Below the pieces are notes generated by a model. It was not told where the DNA came from. It was given only the letters and a program-made list of their open reading frames with translations, and ran no database searches. Below, in pieces: positions 51,036 through 61,415 of a DNA stretch of 64,000 nucleotides. Origin of the DNA: Mytilus trossulus (taxonomy: Eukaryota > Mollusca > Bivalvia > Mytilida > Mytilidae); assembly GCF_036588685.1 (NCBI RefSeq), contig NC_086378.1, positions 17,213,578-17,277,577 of the forward strand, in the 5' to 3' direction. Numbering within the stretch: position 1 is the first letter of the stretch; every line of letters starts with the position of its first letter. Made by a program: the position numbers and the translations under genes.

Positions 51036-54000
51036 CTAGAAAAAGACAAAAAGAACATATTTTTTTTTTGTTTATACCTGGTTGTATTGTTACATGTACT
51101 TTGTAAAATAAATGGGTTATAACTCTTAATAACCATATCATTCTTTTCAACTGTCATCATCTTGTTTTCTATTTTTTGGCAAAATTGCAATTTCTATTGT
51201 CTTTGTCAATTTATATTATAGTTTACCCTTTTTACAATTTAACAAAATTCACGTAAGTTTCACCATGTCCCTGTGCTTATATATTTTAAAGTTATGGTGT
51301 TATCATTATTGAGATAACTTCTCTTATAGAATAGAATGGAATATATTTATTTTCCAAATTAGGGCCCAGGAGGGCATATGATACAGACAATATTATTATA
51401 AACAATAACATATGCAATACACACACAATAAAAGATATATAACAAGTGTTATAAAAATAATAAAATAAAATAATATACCACAGAAAATACACTCAACAAA
51501 ATAGTAGCAATGTATTATTATTCAATGAATACTATGTTGAAATTGACTCAAGTGCATATTTATATATGCCACATCATGCTTTCAATTGTACAACAGTTGA
51601 TATACTCAATTTTAAAGACACACACCACCTATTCTTAGCCCTCTTTCCTATCCACATTGAAATTATCACTTCAAAACATTTTGTGGAAGCGAGATCGATA
51701 TACCTGTATTTATACAGCAGAGGGTACTGCACTGATAAATAAAAATTTTGATGACCTAATAAGGCACTTCATATCTGAGAAACAGGCTAAATATGTCTCC
51801 AATTTTAGAATTCAATCATATATGTATGTATTATTAACAAGTGAAACTGAGAGCTACTGCTCACTGATGATTCCCCTGCTGCAAGTGGATAATATTAGTA
51901 GTGTAAATATATGCAAGTGTTCGGGAAACAGGAAGTTGTTGCTGAAAACGCATCACACGGTATAGTTGACTTATATAAATCCTGAAACCAAATTTCAGAA
52001 ATCCTTGTTTTGTAGATCCTGAGAAAAATGTGATGAAAATTTTCAACTTGGCTATCATGTGTAAAATCATACAAGTGTTCGGTCAACAGGAAGTTGACAA
52101 GTGATCAATCTGAAAACGCATCACAAGGTAAAGCTGACTTAGATAAACCCTGAAACCAAATTTCAGAAATCCTTGTATTGTAGTTCCTGAGAAAAATGCG
52201 ACGAAAAATAATCATGGGAACGGACGGACTGACTGACTGACAGATTGACGGAAGGACAGACCGAGGGTAAACAGTATACCCCCCCCCCCCCTTTTTTAAA
52301 GCGGGGGTATACAAATTATAAATAATTTGCAGTGAGGTGAGAATTTTGTCCGTGTTGAGGCTTTAGTGTAACTTTGGGATGAAGAATCGCAATAAAAGAG
52401 CTGTTCCTTCGCTTTGTGTGTCTTTTGTTGTAAATGTACTTGATATCCCATATCCTTTGTTTTTTATTTATATGGCTGTCATTAATTTGACTAATTATAT
52501 GCCATGAAGTTTTACCTTTCTTTTAAATCTGTCACGTTTGAAAAGAACTGAGGAGCTATTCTTCTTTTGCCAGAGTCTCTTTCTGTCAATCCTCTGTCCA
52601 ACTCTTACAGAGATTGTGCCTGGTGACAACAATGCTTTCTTGTTAACCTAAAACAAGGTAAACTAGTGAGAAATGTTTTAGATGACAAAAAACATAACCA
52701 TCCCCTTAAATTCTATATTTAACCTTTAGATCGGGTCGCATGAAGGTCAACCACACACTGCTTTATATTCAAACAATTAAAAACCAAATTAACATCATTT
52801 ACCAGGGTATGTGTGGACAAACATTGCTAAGAAAAAGTTGATTAAAAAAATACAATAACTTCCAATTTGAAATTGATCACCTTTGTAAGGTCATTCACCT
52901 TTGCATCAAATTTGGCAAAAATCACTGTATCAGTTTTTAAATTATTGTTGAGAAACCTAAATTGACAGGTCACAACCATTATACTATGTTTATGTTACAT
53001 GGGGTAAGATGAAAGAGGAAATACACATTATTTATAATATATAAGCTGTAACACAATACCTTGTTAACCCAGGTATAACCTTCATTCTTCTGAAGAACTG
53101 CAGCTGAAACTCTTGCTTTTAATGAGCTGGTTCCACCATATGATCTACAAAAAGAAATTTCACAAATTTCAGTCATTTTAAAGTTAATATTGTAAAGCAG
53201 CTGTCAGAAATTTAAACTAGCTAAAACAAGTGAAACTGCGAGCTACTACTCACTGATGATACCACCACTGCAAGTGGATAATTTTAATAGTGTAAAAATA
53301 TGCAAGTGTTCGGTAAACAGGAAGTTGTTAAGTGATGAATCTGGAAACGCCTCACACAGTATAGCAGACTTGTATAAAACCTATAACTAAATTTCAGAAA
53401 TCCTTGTATTGTAGCTCCTAAGTAAAATGTAACGAAAAATATTCATGGGTCTGACAGACAGACGGACAGACAAACTGATGGACAGACAGAGTTCAAACAG
53501 TATACCCCCTTTTTTCAAAGCGGAGCGGGGGTATAATAATTATTATAAAACTTTTCAGAGGGAATAACTCTTCAAATATTTTTGAAATGTATACTTTTGT
53601 TTCATAAGATCTCATATCAGTTTTTGAATTTTTAAATTATATCTTTTGAGGTTTTGGAGTTTGCCACCTGCCATTCCCTGCCCCCTAATATCACAATTTA
53701 TTACATTGGTTGCAATGAATTACATTGATTTCCCAGTTGAATAAAAACCGATAATTTCACATGTGAAATAATCGTGGTTATTTCACTCTCTGACGTCATA
53801 CAACAATAGGCGTTGTCAAGACGTCGATAACGTCGGAGCAAAACAAATTGTGAATGCGTAGGAAAATAATATAGTTCCTTACATTTTCTACATTAATTTC
53901 ATAAAAAAAAAAGCCATTAGCCAATGTAATAAAAAGTATAACTAATCGCCGTATTTGAATAATCAAAAATAAGACAACTTGTGACCGAACGCCGCTATGG

Positions 54001-57000
54001 ATTAAACTCGTGCTGCGCACTCGTTTAATCCATGCGTCGTTCGGTCACGCGTTGTCTTATTTTAGATATTCAAATACGGCGATTAGTTATACTATAATTA
54101 ATTTAATAAAATGAAACTTAAGTTTATATTTAACTGTTTGCACTGTTGGTTATTTTTTGTTTATACAATGCTATCAAAATGAAGGATTGTTTTACATTTG
54201 ATCATAGTTTAAAAATAGAATTCTGCTAATTTAGATAAAAAATTCTTAAATAGTCAATTTTCATTTGAAGGACAAACAGCAATCATCTCCCTTCAAAAAT
54301 GAAAGACCTCTATTCTTTATTGCTATGTTTGTTTGGCTGGATGTTACTGAAAGGTTATAATCAATTTTTTTTAGTTACTGACCTATTTTTTGGAGCCTTG
54401 CTTGCCACTATATTGTTGAAATTTTCATTGCTCTGTGTTGAGCCTAAATCTACAAGTTGGCTTGATCTTTTCTTGTAATTTTCTGTCATTGTCTCTAATT
54501 GCTTACGCAGGTTTTCATTTGACAATGGTTCACCTTTTGGGAGATGTTTAAATCTGAAATGATAAAAAAGAAAATAGTTGAAATGTCATACATTTATATG
54601 TATGTTGATTTATGGCAATGTTTCAAATAGATCTAAACTGTACAATTTTATTTACCACTTAGTTACATAGTTGAATATTCCTTAAGCTGCTGAACTGTGT
54701 GTTATTCATTATGAATTGTAATGCATTTTTTTATAACAAGGATTTTGATTGGACAACCTCACCTTTTCCTCAGGGGGTTAAACTGATGAAGAACCTGTTG
54801 GATGAAGTTTTTTGCACTGTGCAGCAGATAACATTTCAAAATTATAAAATATATAAATTTCTTTAAAAATAAAGAGTAAATGTGCATAACAAAAACTGTG
54901 TTGTATTTGAATATTTGGTCTTCAATTTTTACATGTATGTTACCGGAAAACTAATTTTGTGATAATAATATCACGGATGGAATAGTCCATTAGCAAGTAT
55001 ACTAGTATATTCAAATACAACACAATTGTTGTTTAATTCCAGGAAAAATTGTTCTTCAAGAAATCTTTACAAGTCATTTTATTGTCTGTAAATTATTTAG
55101 GAGGTCCTAGTTAATGATGCTATACCATAAGTTATCTAAGTTCATATCTGTAGTAAGGATATTTTAACACCCTGAGGCAGAGCCGAAGGGTGTACAGGGT
55201 ACTAAAGGGTGGGGGGGGGGGGGGCATAGTATTTTCTGGAACAGCCCTAACCTGAAAACAACGTTTTTTTTTTCATTATTTAAAAAAAAATTATTGGAAT
55301 TTTATTTGCTTTATAGAATGAGAGGATGTACTTGTTTTATTGTATATTGTTTTTTTCTGCAGTTTTATGACAAAATTGGTTGTCAGCATTTGAAATAGCA
55401 ATATGAGAACAGCTCCCAAACTTAAATTTTGTTCTGACATAATATCACTCATAATAAAAACATTTAAAAGACTTTCTTTTATATGTATAACATCCTTTAA
55501 ATTTAGTTAAATTTAAACCTGTAAGTTTCTGGTTGCTTGGAATATGTGCACCAATCCCCAGAACAGCCTGAATGGTCTCCAAATAGGTGAGGAACTATAC
55601 TGTCTAATCTTTCACAAAGATCATTCTCCTTTGACTGGTTTGAACTTATGGCATACATATAACATCTAAGTATGTATGGAATGACTCCTTTCCCCTTCAG
55701 CTCTTTGTACTTATTTGCTGCTGCATACAGTTGTTTCGACAGATTTTTCTTGACATGGTTTTTATCGTCTCTTTTTTTTATGTTTGCAAACTTTTGCTTT
55801 AGCCTGGATGATGTTGTAGAGTCATTGTCTGCGTGAATTATGCCGACTGTGCACCCTCTGTTGTCCATCCTAGTAACCATTGATAAAGCCATGTCAGGCT
55901 CCATGGCTTTACTTGATCCTGTAACAAAAAAGGACATTGTAAATACTACAATTACTTACATTTATAAGAACTATTTAAGATGACTGAAACATATTTCATC
56001 TCCCTTTTTTTACAAGTAACTTAAAAAATTATATAGTTGTTTGACATTATGACTGTGGCAGATCCAGGGTGTTTGAACCCCACTTATTTTTTTAGACGAT
56101 GAATGCATTTGAATGGGGACATATAGTTGGAACCCCTCCCCCCCTTTGCCCTGGGTTGGGAATCCCCCCCCCCAACCCCTTTTTAAAATGGCTGAATCTG
56201 CCCCTGTTGGGATATGGTCAACATACATACTTGGTTTGTGAGCGCATAGCCATAAGGCGGTGTTATGACTATGTAACCATAAACTAAATATCATTGTCCT
56301 TTTTTCAATGAAAAAAAAAAGTTGGGTTTTTTGTAACTGTTATAATTAAAACTAGACTCATTCAGATGAAACTTTGTGGGCCTGCTGTGAATTATGAGTG
56401 GAAAATATTTTGTATCTTTACCATTATGGACATTAATTGTCAACTAAAACCAATGTATGAAATCATAATGATTCTCCAGATATATAGGGGACAAAAGTTG
56501 TTAGAGGCGGGCATACTATAGGACAATTGCCATTTTGAGTGTTCGCTATAAAAAATTGTCTGTAGGTGCTAGTCATGGTCACACCTTGTGATATTCTTAT
56601 TGTTGTTGGAATGATGAATTTGCATAAACTAAAACAGATCCTGGATAAGGAGACCTTCTCACAGAAATCTGGATTAACCTAAATCATCGTTATTGGATTT
56701 TGCTTGAAAAAGACATTTAAAAAAAAATGTTGTTTGTGTACCATGCCAATTACTGTTGCATTGATGATTTGGAACTGTTTCCTTTCTTCCCAAATGATGC
56801 TGGCATATACTGCATAGTTTACTTCTTACATCATAGTCTAGAACTTTACCAGTCTTTACACCAACTAGACTGGAATGTCCTGCAAAAATACAAAGTCCAT
56901 GTCATTCTTATGCACATTAGAAAAGGTTAAAAACAGTTTCTGATAATTATATTCAAAAATGAAAATACATGAATAATGTCTGAAATTTTACTCCCACGTC

Positions 57001-60000
57001 ATATGCATTGTCCCTTTACGCCAACATTTTACACCTCGCTAAAATATTGGTCATAAGGGCCAAGTTCCAGCCAACCCATGGTAAAATCTTGATATATTGA
57101 ACTAATTGAAGCCCCATGAATTATTTCTTTAAAAAATATATGACACAGATGTAAATATGAGTTTTGCTTAGCTTTTTTGGCTGTTGAGCCGTAAGTTGCA
57201 AATAAACCTAAAAATTCCAATATAGCGGGTACATCTGACATCTGTTTCTGTTAGAATATCAAAATCTAACTTATTACCAAAGTTCATTGAAATAAAATAG
57301 TTGCTGAGAATTGGACCTTAAATTAGGCTGTTAGTTTTCTGGTTTGAATTGTTTTACACTGTCATTTCTTGACCATTTGTGGACTATGTTGTATGGGATT
57401 TGCTCATTGTTGAAGGCTGCACAGTGACCTATAGTTGTTAATTTCTTTGTGATTTGTCTCTTGTGGAGAGTTGTCTCATTTGCAATCATACCACATCTTC
57501 TTTTTAATACTTAACAGAAACAGATTACTGTAGGATAGAATGGCCTATATTTTAGTGAACCCAAATGTACAGTTCTACTAGTTATTCCTATGGAAAATCT
57601 TTTGAACAAGTATATTGGTCTACCATGTAAAGTAGTTTGAATATGACCCTAAACAAAAAAACTTAACCATGATCGTGAGGAAAGGAAACATATATACAGA
57701 GGGACAGTGGTAAACCTATATGTACCAATTATTTTCATAGTTGAAACCTAAATAGTTATTTTGGACAAGTTTATTGATGTGTAAAGGTGACAGTATATAA
57801 ATAACACATAGCTGAGAGGGTGATAGAGCAGATTGGTACCCCGAGAAAACATTGTCTGACAATGCTTTTTCAAGGGGTACCAATCTGCTCTATCACCCTC
57901 TCAGCTATGTGTTATTTAATTTATTATACTGAACGTCCTACCGTTTTTGTCTTTTAAAAGGATTTTCTATGACGTCACGTACATAACAACGTTACGAGTA
58001 TTAGACATAAACAACAAGATGTTTTTATTTTTATTTTGACAGTTAAATAATAAAATTTGATCCAAAACATACTTAAGCATTGTATTGAACTACTTGATGT
58101 AAATTCAATCCATTGTTTTTTAAATTGTCGATTTTTGATTGGTTTAGACGAGAGGGTAACATTCAAAAAAATTGTCACCCTCTCAGCTATGTGATAGAGT
58201 AGAATGACACCCTCGTATTAGCCAATCAAAATATGGCATTTTAACGTGAAGTATAATAAAATTAATTATCACACATGTTTTACATCATTTCCTTCCGACT
58301 TGATTCAGTTTCTAAGCAACTCAGAAGCATTTACACATCAATAAACTCCTCAATTGCTATTTCTACATGTATAATATTGCTGATGTTGACTTGATACCTG
58401 TGTTACTGTTATATTGCCAACCAGAGCCTCTTGTTTGCCAACCAGCGTCAAAACTGCATTCTAATTCATCACTTGGAGAAATAGCTTTTTCTTCTGCACT
58501 AGCAGTTATGCAGGAATCAGATGCCTCATCAATAAGTGACAATGCTATGCATTTCTCCTTCTTTTTCAGTGTCTTAGGATCAGGTGGGGGTATGTTACAT
58601 GTGCTGAGAAAATTCACAACATGATCAGGACCCATTCCAGAGTGCATCATTGCTGAAATCATTATAATTTACTATAATTATTAATTTTTACTACCTACAT
58701 GTACATACTGCATATACATATCTTTATCAATCAAATCAATTACAAATCAATAAAAGAGCAGGTGACAATTGATAGCGCTATTACCTACTTGTAACTCAAT
58801 ACCATAATTCATTATGACTTTTTTAATGTTCAAGCAGAATTACAAAGAAAATAGAACTTCCTTACTTAAAATCAATTTAAGCCCATACATAAAATAAATT
58901 ATTGGTTGCTGTTTACTAACTAGTCATGCTAGTGAGGTTATGAAGATAGGATTTTCTTTTCTGAAAGATGCCAAATATCCTCTGAGTTAAAAAATAGTGT
59001 TCTAAAAATAGAATAAAAAATGTTGTCCTGGGAAAGATGAAATATTTTTCTTAGTTTTACGTTAGGCAAGTTTTTAATAAGAAAGAACAATATATCATAT
59101 GTACAGCCACTGCAGTGATTTGTAATAGCTACACTGTAAGCTTTATTCAATTCAATTCAATAGTTTATTCGAAATAGCACAATAGAGGCGGCCGCGTGAT
59201 CCAAATACAGACAATTGTAAATATAATAAAGATGCATGTAACAACAAGTCATAAGTCAATTTGATGCTTTATAGACATGTTAGAAATCATTGGTGTAAGT
59301 AACACTGTAAATAAAAAATAAGACTACACAGTACCAAAATTTCAACACCTATTACCCTTTTTATGGGTTTGAAAGAAACTACTTTAGAAACATTTACAAA
59401 ATGTACATGTCAGAATGATAAATGAAGTACAAAATATTAAAGCTTTTTGCACTTACCAAGAGCGACTTTTGAGTTAATATCAAATGCTCCTTTCTCATTC
59501 CGCTTGCCTGTAGATACCAGTTTCATACCAGAGCATATCTGACATGCCACCTCCAAAAGACTACCTAAGCCGTACCTGTAAGATAAAAATTTGATATAGT
59601 TATTATAATGAACAGTAGCTTACATCATTTTGGTTTATCGGGAGGCCAAACTTAAAATATATGTTGTTTCCCCTTTCAGACAAAAAATATATTTACAGGG
59701 ACTGGGTAGGTGCATACATGTATACAATAATGTACCTGAAGGTTCATGTAGGAAAAATAACTTATGTTGTATTTATGAAGGGAAGTTTACCAAAATGTCA
59801 AGAAATTTACATTTTTATTATCTACATGTATCATAGTCTATCAATAGACTTGAAAGAAAAGAACTATTTCTATTAAGAATGTCAAAACAAAATATTTTGA
59901 GTAGGGTCTGTAGGGACATTTTTGTTGGGTAGTTATATATATAGGTTGCATTATATAAGGGAAGAGGAAAGAAACAAAATTTTATTTATATATGATGTGG

Positions 60001-61415
60001 TATGATTTCCAGTAAAACAACCATCTACACAAATCTCAACAAGAGACCAAATGATGCAGAATTTAACAACTACAGGATATTAGGTCAGCCAGGGCCTACA
60101 AAAAATGAGTAAAACCCATATAGCATAGAAAAATTAAGAAATAATTACAGTGGAGTCCCCGGTGTCCGCGCGGTCCGTGATATCGCACATTAGCTGATTT
60201 TGTCATATCAACACAGTAACACAAACAAAATCGTTCTTGTTATTGTTTTAGCCTTCCGAAGGGATGAAAAAGAACAAAATTGATAAGTTCAAGAGTTAAA
60301 TAATAACTGCAATCCTGTGATTTGCCATATTTGGCCATTTTCCATTTAAAAAATACATCATAAGATAAAATTTGTTTTATTTAAGTCAAACTTGTATCAG
60401 ATTGAAATAATTTTTTCTCTGCATCCTTGGCAGTGTATTTGATTCAAACTCAGCTATATTTCGTAGTATAAAATCTTCCCTTTATTTAAAATAAGCTATT
60501 TTTGGAAGGCATGCACGAACTCACTGGACATTGGAGAAACTCTCAGAACAGGGGTTTCCCTAATTTTAGACACACATTACACAAAATCTAGAGAATGAAA
60601 ACATGCAAACAGAAGATTTTATGAAATAAAAGTATGTTATGAATTTCTTCACACAATATTATCCAATTATTAGTTTTATCAGTTGAATGAAGTAAATTCG
60701 TAAGTCTTAGGTGCACGGATACACCGGACTGCACTGTACATGAATTATTTCATGACATGCTCTATGCTCATTTTAACATGGGTAGGCATTATATTTGTTA
60801 ATATCTTAATACTGAGGGTTAGCTATATAACATGCCAGGAACTGAGGAATGTTTCAAATCTAACTTGATTTTTCATAGCTTGCCTTAGTCCAAATAATTA
60901 TGTATTTCCTACAAAGTACAAGGGTTTAGATTGAGAGAAAAATTGTAATGATTTCTGACAGCAGGACATATTTGAAGGTGAATTGCAATCATATTCCTAC
61001 AAACTTCACATGGTTTACATAGTTTTGTAAAAAATGAAGGGGTGCTGAAAATTATTGTTTACCTCATTTCACCAACTATATCCTTCAGATGGAGTGGGGT
61101 GTTGCATCTGTTGCAGAAGAGTTGTTCCGCTAGAACTTCCAACTCAACAACCCTCCTGCCTTCATTCCATGAGATGTTTTTACTCTGTCCGATATCAGTT
61201 GAAACCGTAACATTCGAGGCAATGTTTTCAACTAATACCGGTGTCTGTTCTTTTGTCGGTTCCGATGGCATTTCTCCCCTCGAACCGTATTCATGGTCTC
61301 CCCATTGAATCAAATTACCACTCTCATTTAAAGAGTCCATCCTTGTGGATTTTTTAAATCTGTCTTTCCTAATAAACCGACCGCGAACACGAAGGCGGTC
61401 GCGGTCGTCTGCCAT
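50175..61415 (-). CDS. Mutator-like transposase fused to a DEDDh 3'-5' exonuclease (8 exons, 3' end in gap)
   Basis: Eight minus-strand exons (61415-61063, 59575-59457, 58652-58398, 55918-55519, 54553-54383, 53144-53060, 52647-52516, 51035-50175) join at GT-AG sites in one frame, giving 792 codons to the gap. Order: a charged N-terminus; a zinc-ribbon-like CNRC (101-104) and CQIC (129-132); a Mutator-like transposase domain with FDAGWQ (D226), GSSKAMEPD (243-251), ADNDSTT (D273/D275), FGDHSGC..WC (355-366) and QKNEGY; a basic linker; then an exonuclease domain with FDLETTG (D555, E557), HNIHSYD (D648) and H708-x4-D713. The exonuclease motif set is complete. Transposase family membership is from memory of mollusc proteins; the exonuclease motifs are seen directly. 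The clean frame and many introns suggest a maintained gene or a recently active intron-bearing element. No terminal repeats of the whole unit were found. Confidence 0.85.
51036..52515 (-). other. Intron 7
   Basis: Bounded by donor aaag|gtaaaa (minus strand, next to 52516) and acceptor tttctag (next to 51035). It contains a repeat-like stretch near 51325-51440 ('atatttattttccaaattag') and the complete dispersed repeat at 51836-52313. The plus-strand frame 51657-51965 shows no family features. Confidence 0.75.
51836..52313 (+). repeat. Dispersed bivalve repeat with terminal hairpin (copy 1)
   Basis: Starts acaagtgaaactgagagc, contains 'aaatttcagaaatccttg' twice because of an internal duplication of about 200 bp, then a gacggactgactgactgac tract, and ends with gtataccccc facing gggggtatac around a C-run and T-run. 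A second copy without the internal duplication is at 53226-53535. I remember the family as common in mussels. Length and structure suggest a SINE or MITE. Confidence 0.8.
52516..52647 (-). CDS. Exon 7: basic linker of the transposase-exonuclease protein
   Basis: 132 bp, 44 codons, phase 0 at both ends. Acceptor ttttag|gttaac, donor aaag|gtaaaa. Codes [18 protein letters not shown] and then a Lys/Arg-rich tail ending FKRDRFKRK. The charged sequence fits the region that in related proteins links the transposase part to the exonuclease. Joining to exons 6 and 8 keeps the frame. Confidence 0.85.
53060..53144 (-). CDS. Exon 6: end of the transposase-like domain
   Basis: 85 bp, entered in phase 2 (AG from exon 5 plus A gives Arg) and left in phase 0. 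Codes [18 protein letters not shown] followed by [10 protein letters not shown]. The combination of SKAPK (end of exon 5), YGG, R-V-x-A-A-V and QKNEGY is a signature I remember from Mutator-like transposase domain proteins of molluscs. Confidence 0.85.
53226..53535 (+). repeat. Dispersed bivalve repeat with terminal hairpin (copy 2)
   Basis: Same family as 51836-52313: starts acaagtgaaactgcgagc, contains 'aaatttcagaaatccttg' once, a gacagacggacagac tract, and ends tatacccccttttttc facing gcgggggtata. It lies in intron 5. Confidence 0.8.
53754..53769. repeat. 16-bp perfect palindrome
   Basis: atttcacatgtgaaat reads the same on both strands. It is followed within 60 bases by gacgtc sites and lies about 170 bp from the larger foldback at 53936-54092. 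It may be one end of the same element. Confidence 0.6.
53936..54092. mobile_element. Foldback (palindromic) element in intron 5
   Basis: Arms of about 72 bp, gtataactaatcgccgtatt...ggattaaac and its inverse, face each other around a centre near 54013. They differ by a few substitutions and short indels. It could form a long hairpin in DNA or in the pre-mRNA. Its CpG-rich, gacgtc-containing neighbourhood (53790-53835) differs from the AT-rich intron. No transposase was found. It is probably a MITE. Confidence 0.75.
54383..54553 (-). CDS. Exon 5 of the transposase-exonuclease gene
   Basis: 171 bp. Acceptor catttcag|atttaaac, donor aatag|gtcagt. Entered with AG from exon 4 (Arg376) and left in phase 2. 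Codes [20 protein letters not shown], a coiled or helical stretch, then [13 protein letters not shown] and IVASKAPKN. The STQ-NE-FNN and SKAPK motifs continue the Mutator-like domain. Confidence 0.85.
55140..55235. repeat. Repeat end with a 14-G homopolymer
   Basis: 'caccctgaggcagagccgaa' is followed by gggtg and then 14 consecutive G at 55211-55224. The caccctg/cagggt inverted pair suggests a short MITE end. It lies in intron 4. Homopolymer length may be unreliable in the assembly. Confidence 0.4.
55519..55918 (-). CDS. Exon 4: catalytic part of the Mutator-like transposase domain
   Basis: 400 bp. Acceptor ttttgttacag|gatcaa, donor cttacag|gtttaa. Entered in phase 1 (G from exon 3 plus GA gives Gly243). 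Codes [15 protein letters not shown], then [15 protein letters not shown] with the probable second catalytic Asp, [14 protein letters not shown], and [17 protein letters not shown], a His/Cys pattern that could bind zinc. This is the most recognisable part of the domain. The missing family segment should lie just before this exon. Confidence 0.9.
57000..57245 (-). repeat. Open stretch of unknown nature, probably a dispersed repeat
   Basis: The minus strand is open for 70 codons from an ATG preceded by ttctaacagaaacag, and reads [20 protein letters not shown] and further with [10 protein letters not shown] and ELGPYDQYF. It ends at gag|gtgtaa. It has acceptor- and donor-like borders but would add residues with no place in the transposase family, so I do not include it as an exon. 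The sequence around 'gggccaagttccagccaacc' resembles a dispersed mussel repeat from memory. Confidence 0.3.
57318..57507 (-). repeat. Dispersed bivalve repeat (copy 2 of 3)
   Basis: Reverse-complement copy of the 6361-6625 element: ends with 'gcaatcataccacatcttc' and contains 'tgctcattgttgaaggctgc'. It lies in intron 3. Confidence 0.8.
57798..57918. mobile_element. Near-perfect 121-bp palindrome (45-bp arms)
   Basis: The arms 57798-57842 and 57874-57918 are perfectly complementary over 45 bp (taaataacacatagctgag...ggtacccc). The 31-bp centre itself folds (cattgtc, t, gacaatg, flanked by aaaa/tttt). Part of the arm sequence (caccctctcagctatgtg) recurs at 58177. It is probably the core of a foldback or MITE family. 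Perfect arms imply recent origin or active gene conversion. Confidence 0.85.
58170..58225. repeat. Additional arm copy of the intron-3 palindrome
   Basis: 'caccctctcagctatgtgat' followed by agag matches the right arm of the palindrome at 57874-57918 and then diverges (tagaatgacaccctcgtatt). It may be the far terminal repeat of a larger element spanning about 57798-58225. Confidence 0.55.
58398..58652 (-). CDS. Exon 3: first catalytic region of the transposase
   Basis: 255 bp. Acceptor gatttcag|caatgatg, donor aacacag|gtatca. Entered with G from exon 2 (Ala158) and left in phase 1. Codes [19 protein letters not shown], a helical segment typical of the family, then [13 protein letters not shown], an acidic middle, and [16 protein letters not shown] followed by QYNSNT. 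D226 in FDAGW is the expected first catalytic Asp. The plus-strand open frame over the same bases is a shadow. Confidence 0.88.
58653..59456 (-). other. Intron 2
   Basis: 804 bp of AT-rich sequence. Near 59148-59235 there is a run of attcaattcaattcaat and 'agtttattcgaaatagcaca', which looks like a repeat end. No exon was found. Confidence 0.7.
59457..59575 (-). CDS. Exon 2 of the transposase-exonuclease gene
   Basis: 119 bp. Acceptor cttacag|gtacgg, donor cttg|gtaagt (consensus). AG from exon 1 plus G gives Arg118. Codes [17 protein letters not shown], then [24 protein letters not shown] pairs with FCNRC of exon 1 to make a four-cysteine zinc-ribbon-like set. GLGSLLEV and FDxNxKxAL are family signatures I recognise. 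Confidence 0.88.
59994..60129 (+). repeat. Dispersed bivalve repeat (copy 3 of 3, 5' fragment)
   Basis: Begins gatgtggtatgatttccag, contains 'caacaagagaccaaatgatg', and stops near 60129, shortly before the MITE at 60148. It matches the first half of 6361-6625. Confidence 0.75.
60148..60736. mobile_element. 589-bp pogo-type MITE with TA target duplication
   Basis: Left end cagtggagtccccggtgtcc; right end read inversely cagtgcagtccggtgtatcc. TA lies immediately outside both ends (60146-60147 and 60737-60738). CAGTG-type ends with TA duplication are characteristic of the pogo/Tigger branch of Tc1-mariner elements. The interior is AT-rich, with no transposase. It has the same broad superfamily as the transposase relic at 22363-23352, but no link between the two is shown. 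Confidence 0.82.
61063..61415 (-). CDS. Exon 1: N-terminus of the transposase-exonuclease protein
   Basis: 353 bp. Start ATG at 61415 ([17 protein letters not shown]), donor gaaatgag|gtaaac. The first 30 residues are strongly basic and could bind DNA or direct nuclear import. Residues 84-110 ([14 protein letters not shown], then [12 protein letters not shown]) match the start of the conserved family region. The exon is richer in CpG than the surroundings. This start is the first ATG of the open frame and is followed by GCA. A further upstream exon cannot be excluded. Confidence 0.85.

Larger units (their letters stand above)
55919..58397 (-). other. Intron 3, rich in dispersed repeats
   Basis: 2479 bp. 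It holds repeat-like sequence at 56040-56300 (two C-runs and 'aatggctgaatctgcccctg'), an open stretch at 57000-57245, a reversed copy of the 6361-6625 repeat (57318-57507), and palindromic elements at 57798-57918 and 58170-58225. I searched the minus strand by eye for the missing transposase exon (a C-x2-C and H-x-C bearing stretch of about 150 bp) and did not find it. Confidence 0.6.
59576..61062 (-). other. Intron 1, with two mobile-element insertions
   Basis: 1487 bp. Contains a 5' fragment of the dispersed repeat (59994-60129) and a complete TA-flanked MITE (60148-60736). Short plus-strand frames at 59630-59876 have no features of real proteins. Confidence 0.7.

Noticed and set aside
57029..57241. 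Extra exon of the fusion gene in intron 3
   Set aside because: It has splice-like borders and a clean frame, but it contains no Cys/His pattern expected of the missing family segment. The surrounding sequence looks like a dispersed repeat.
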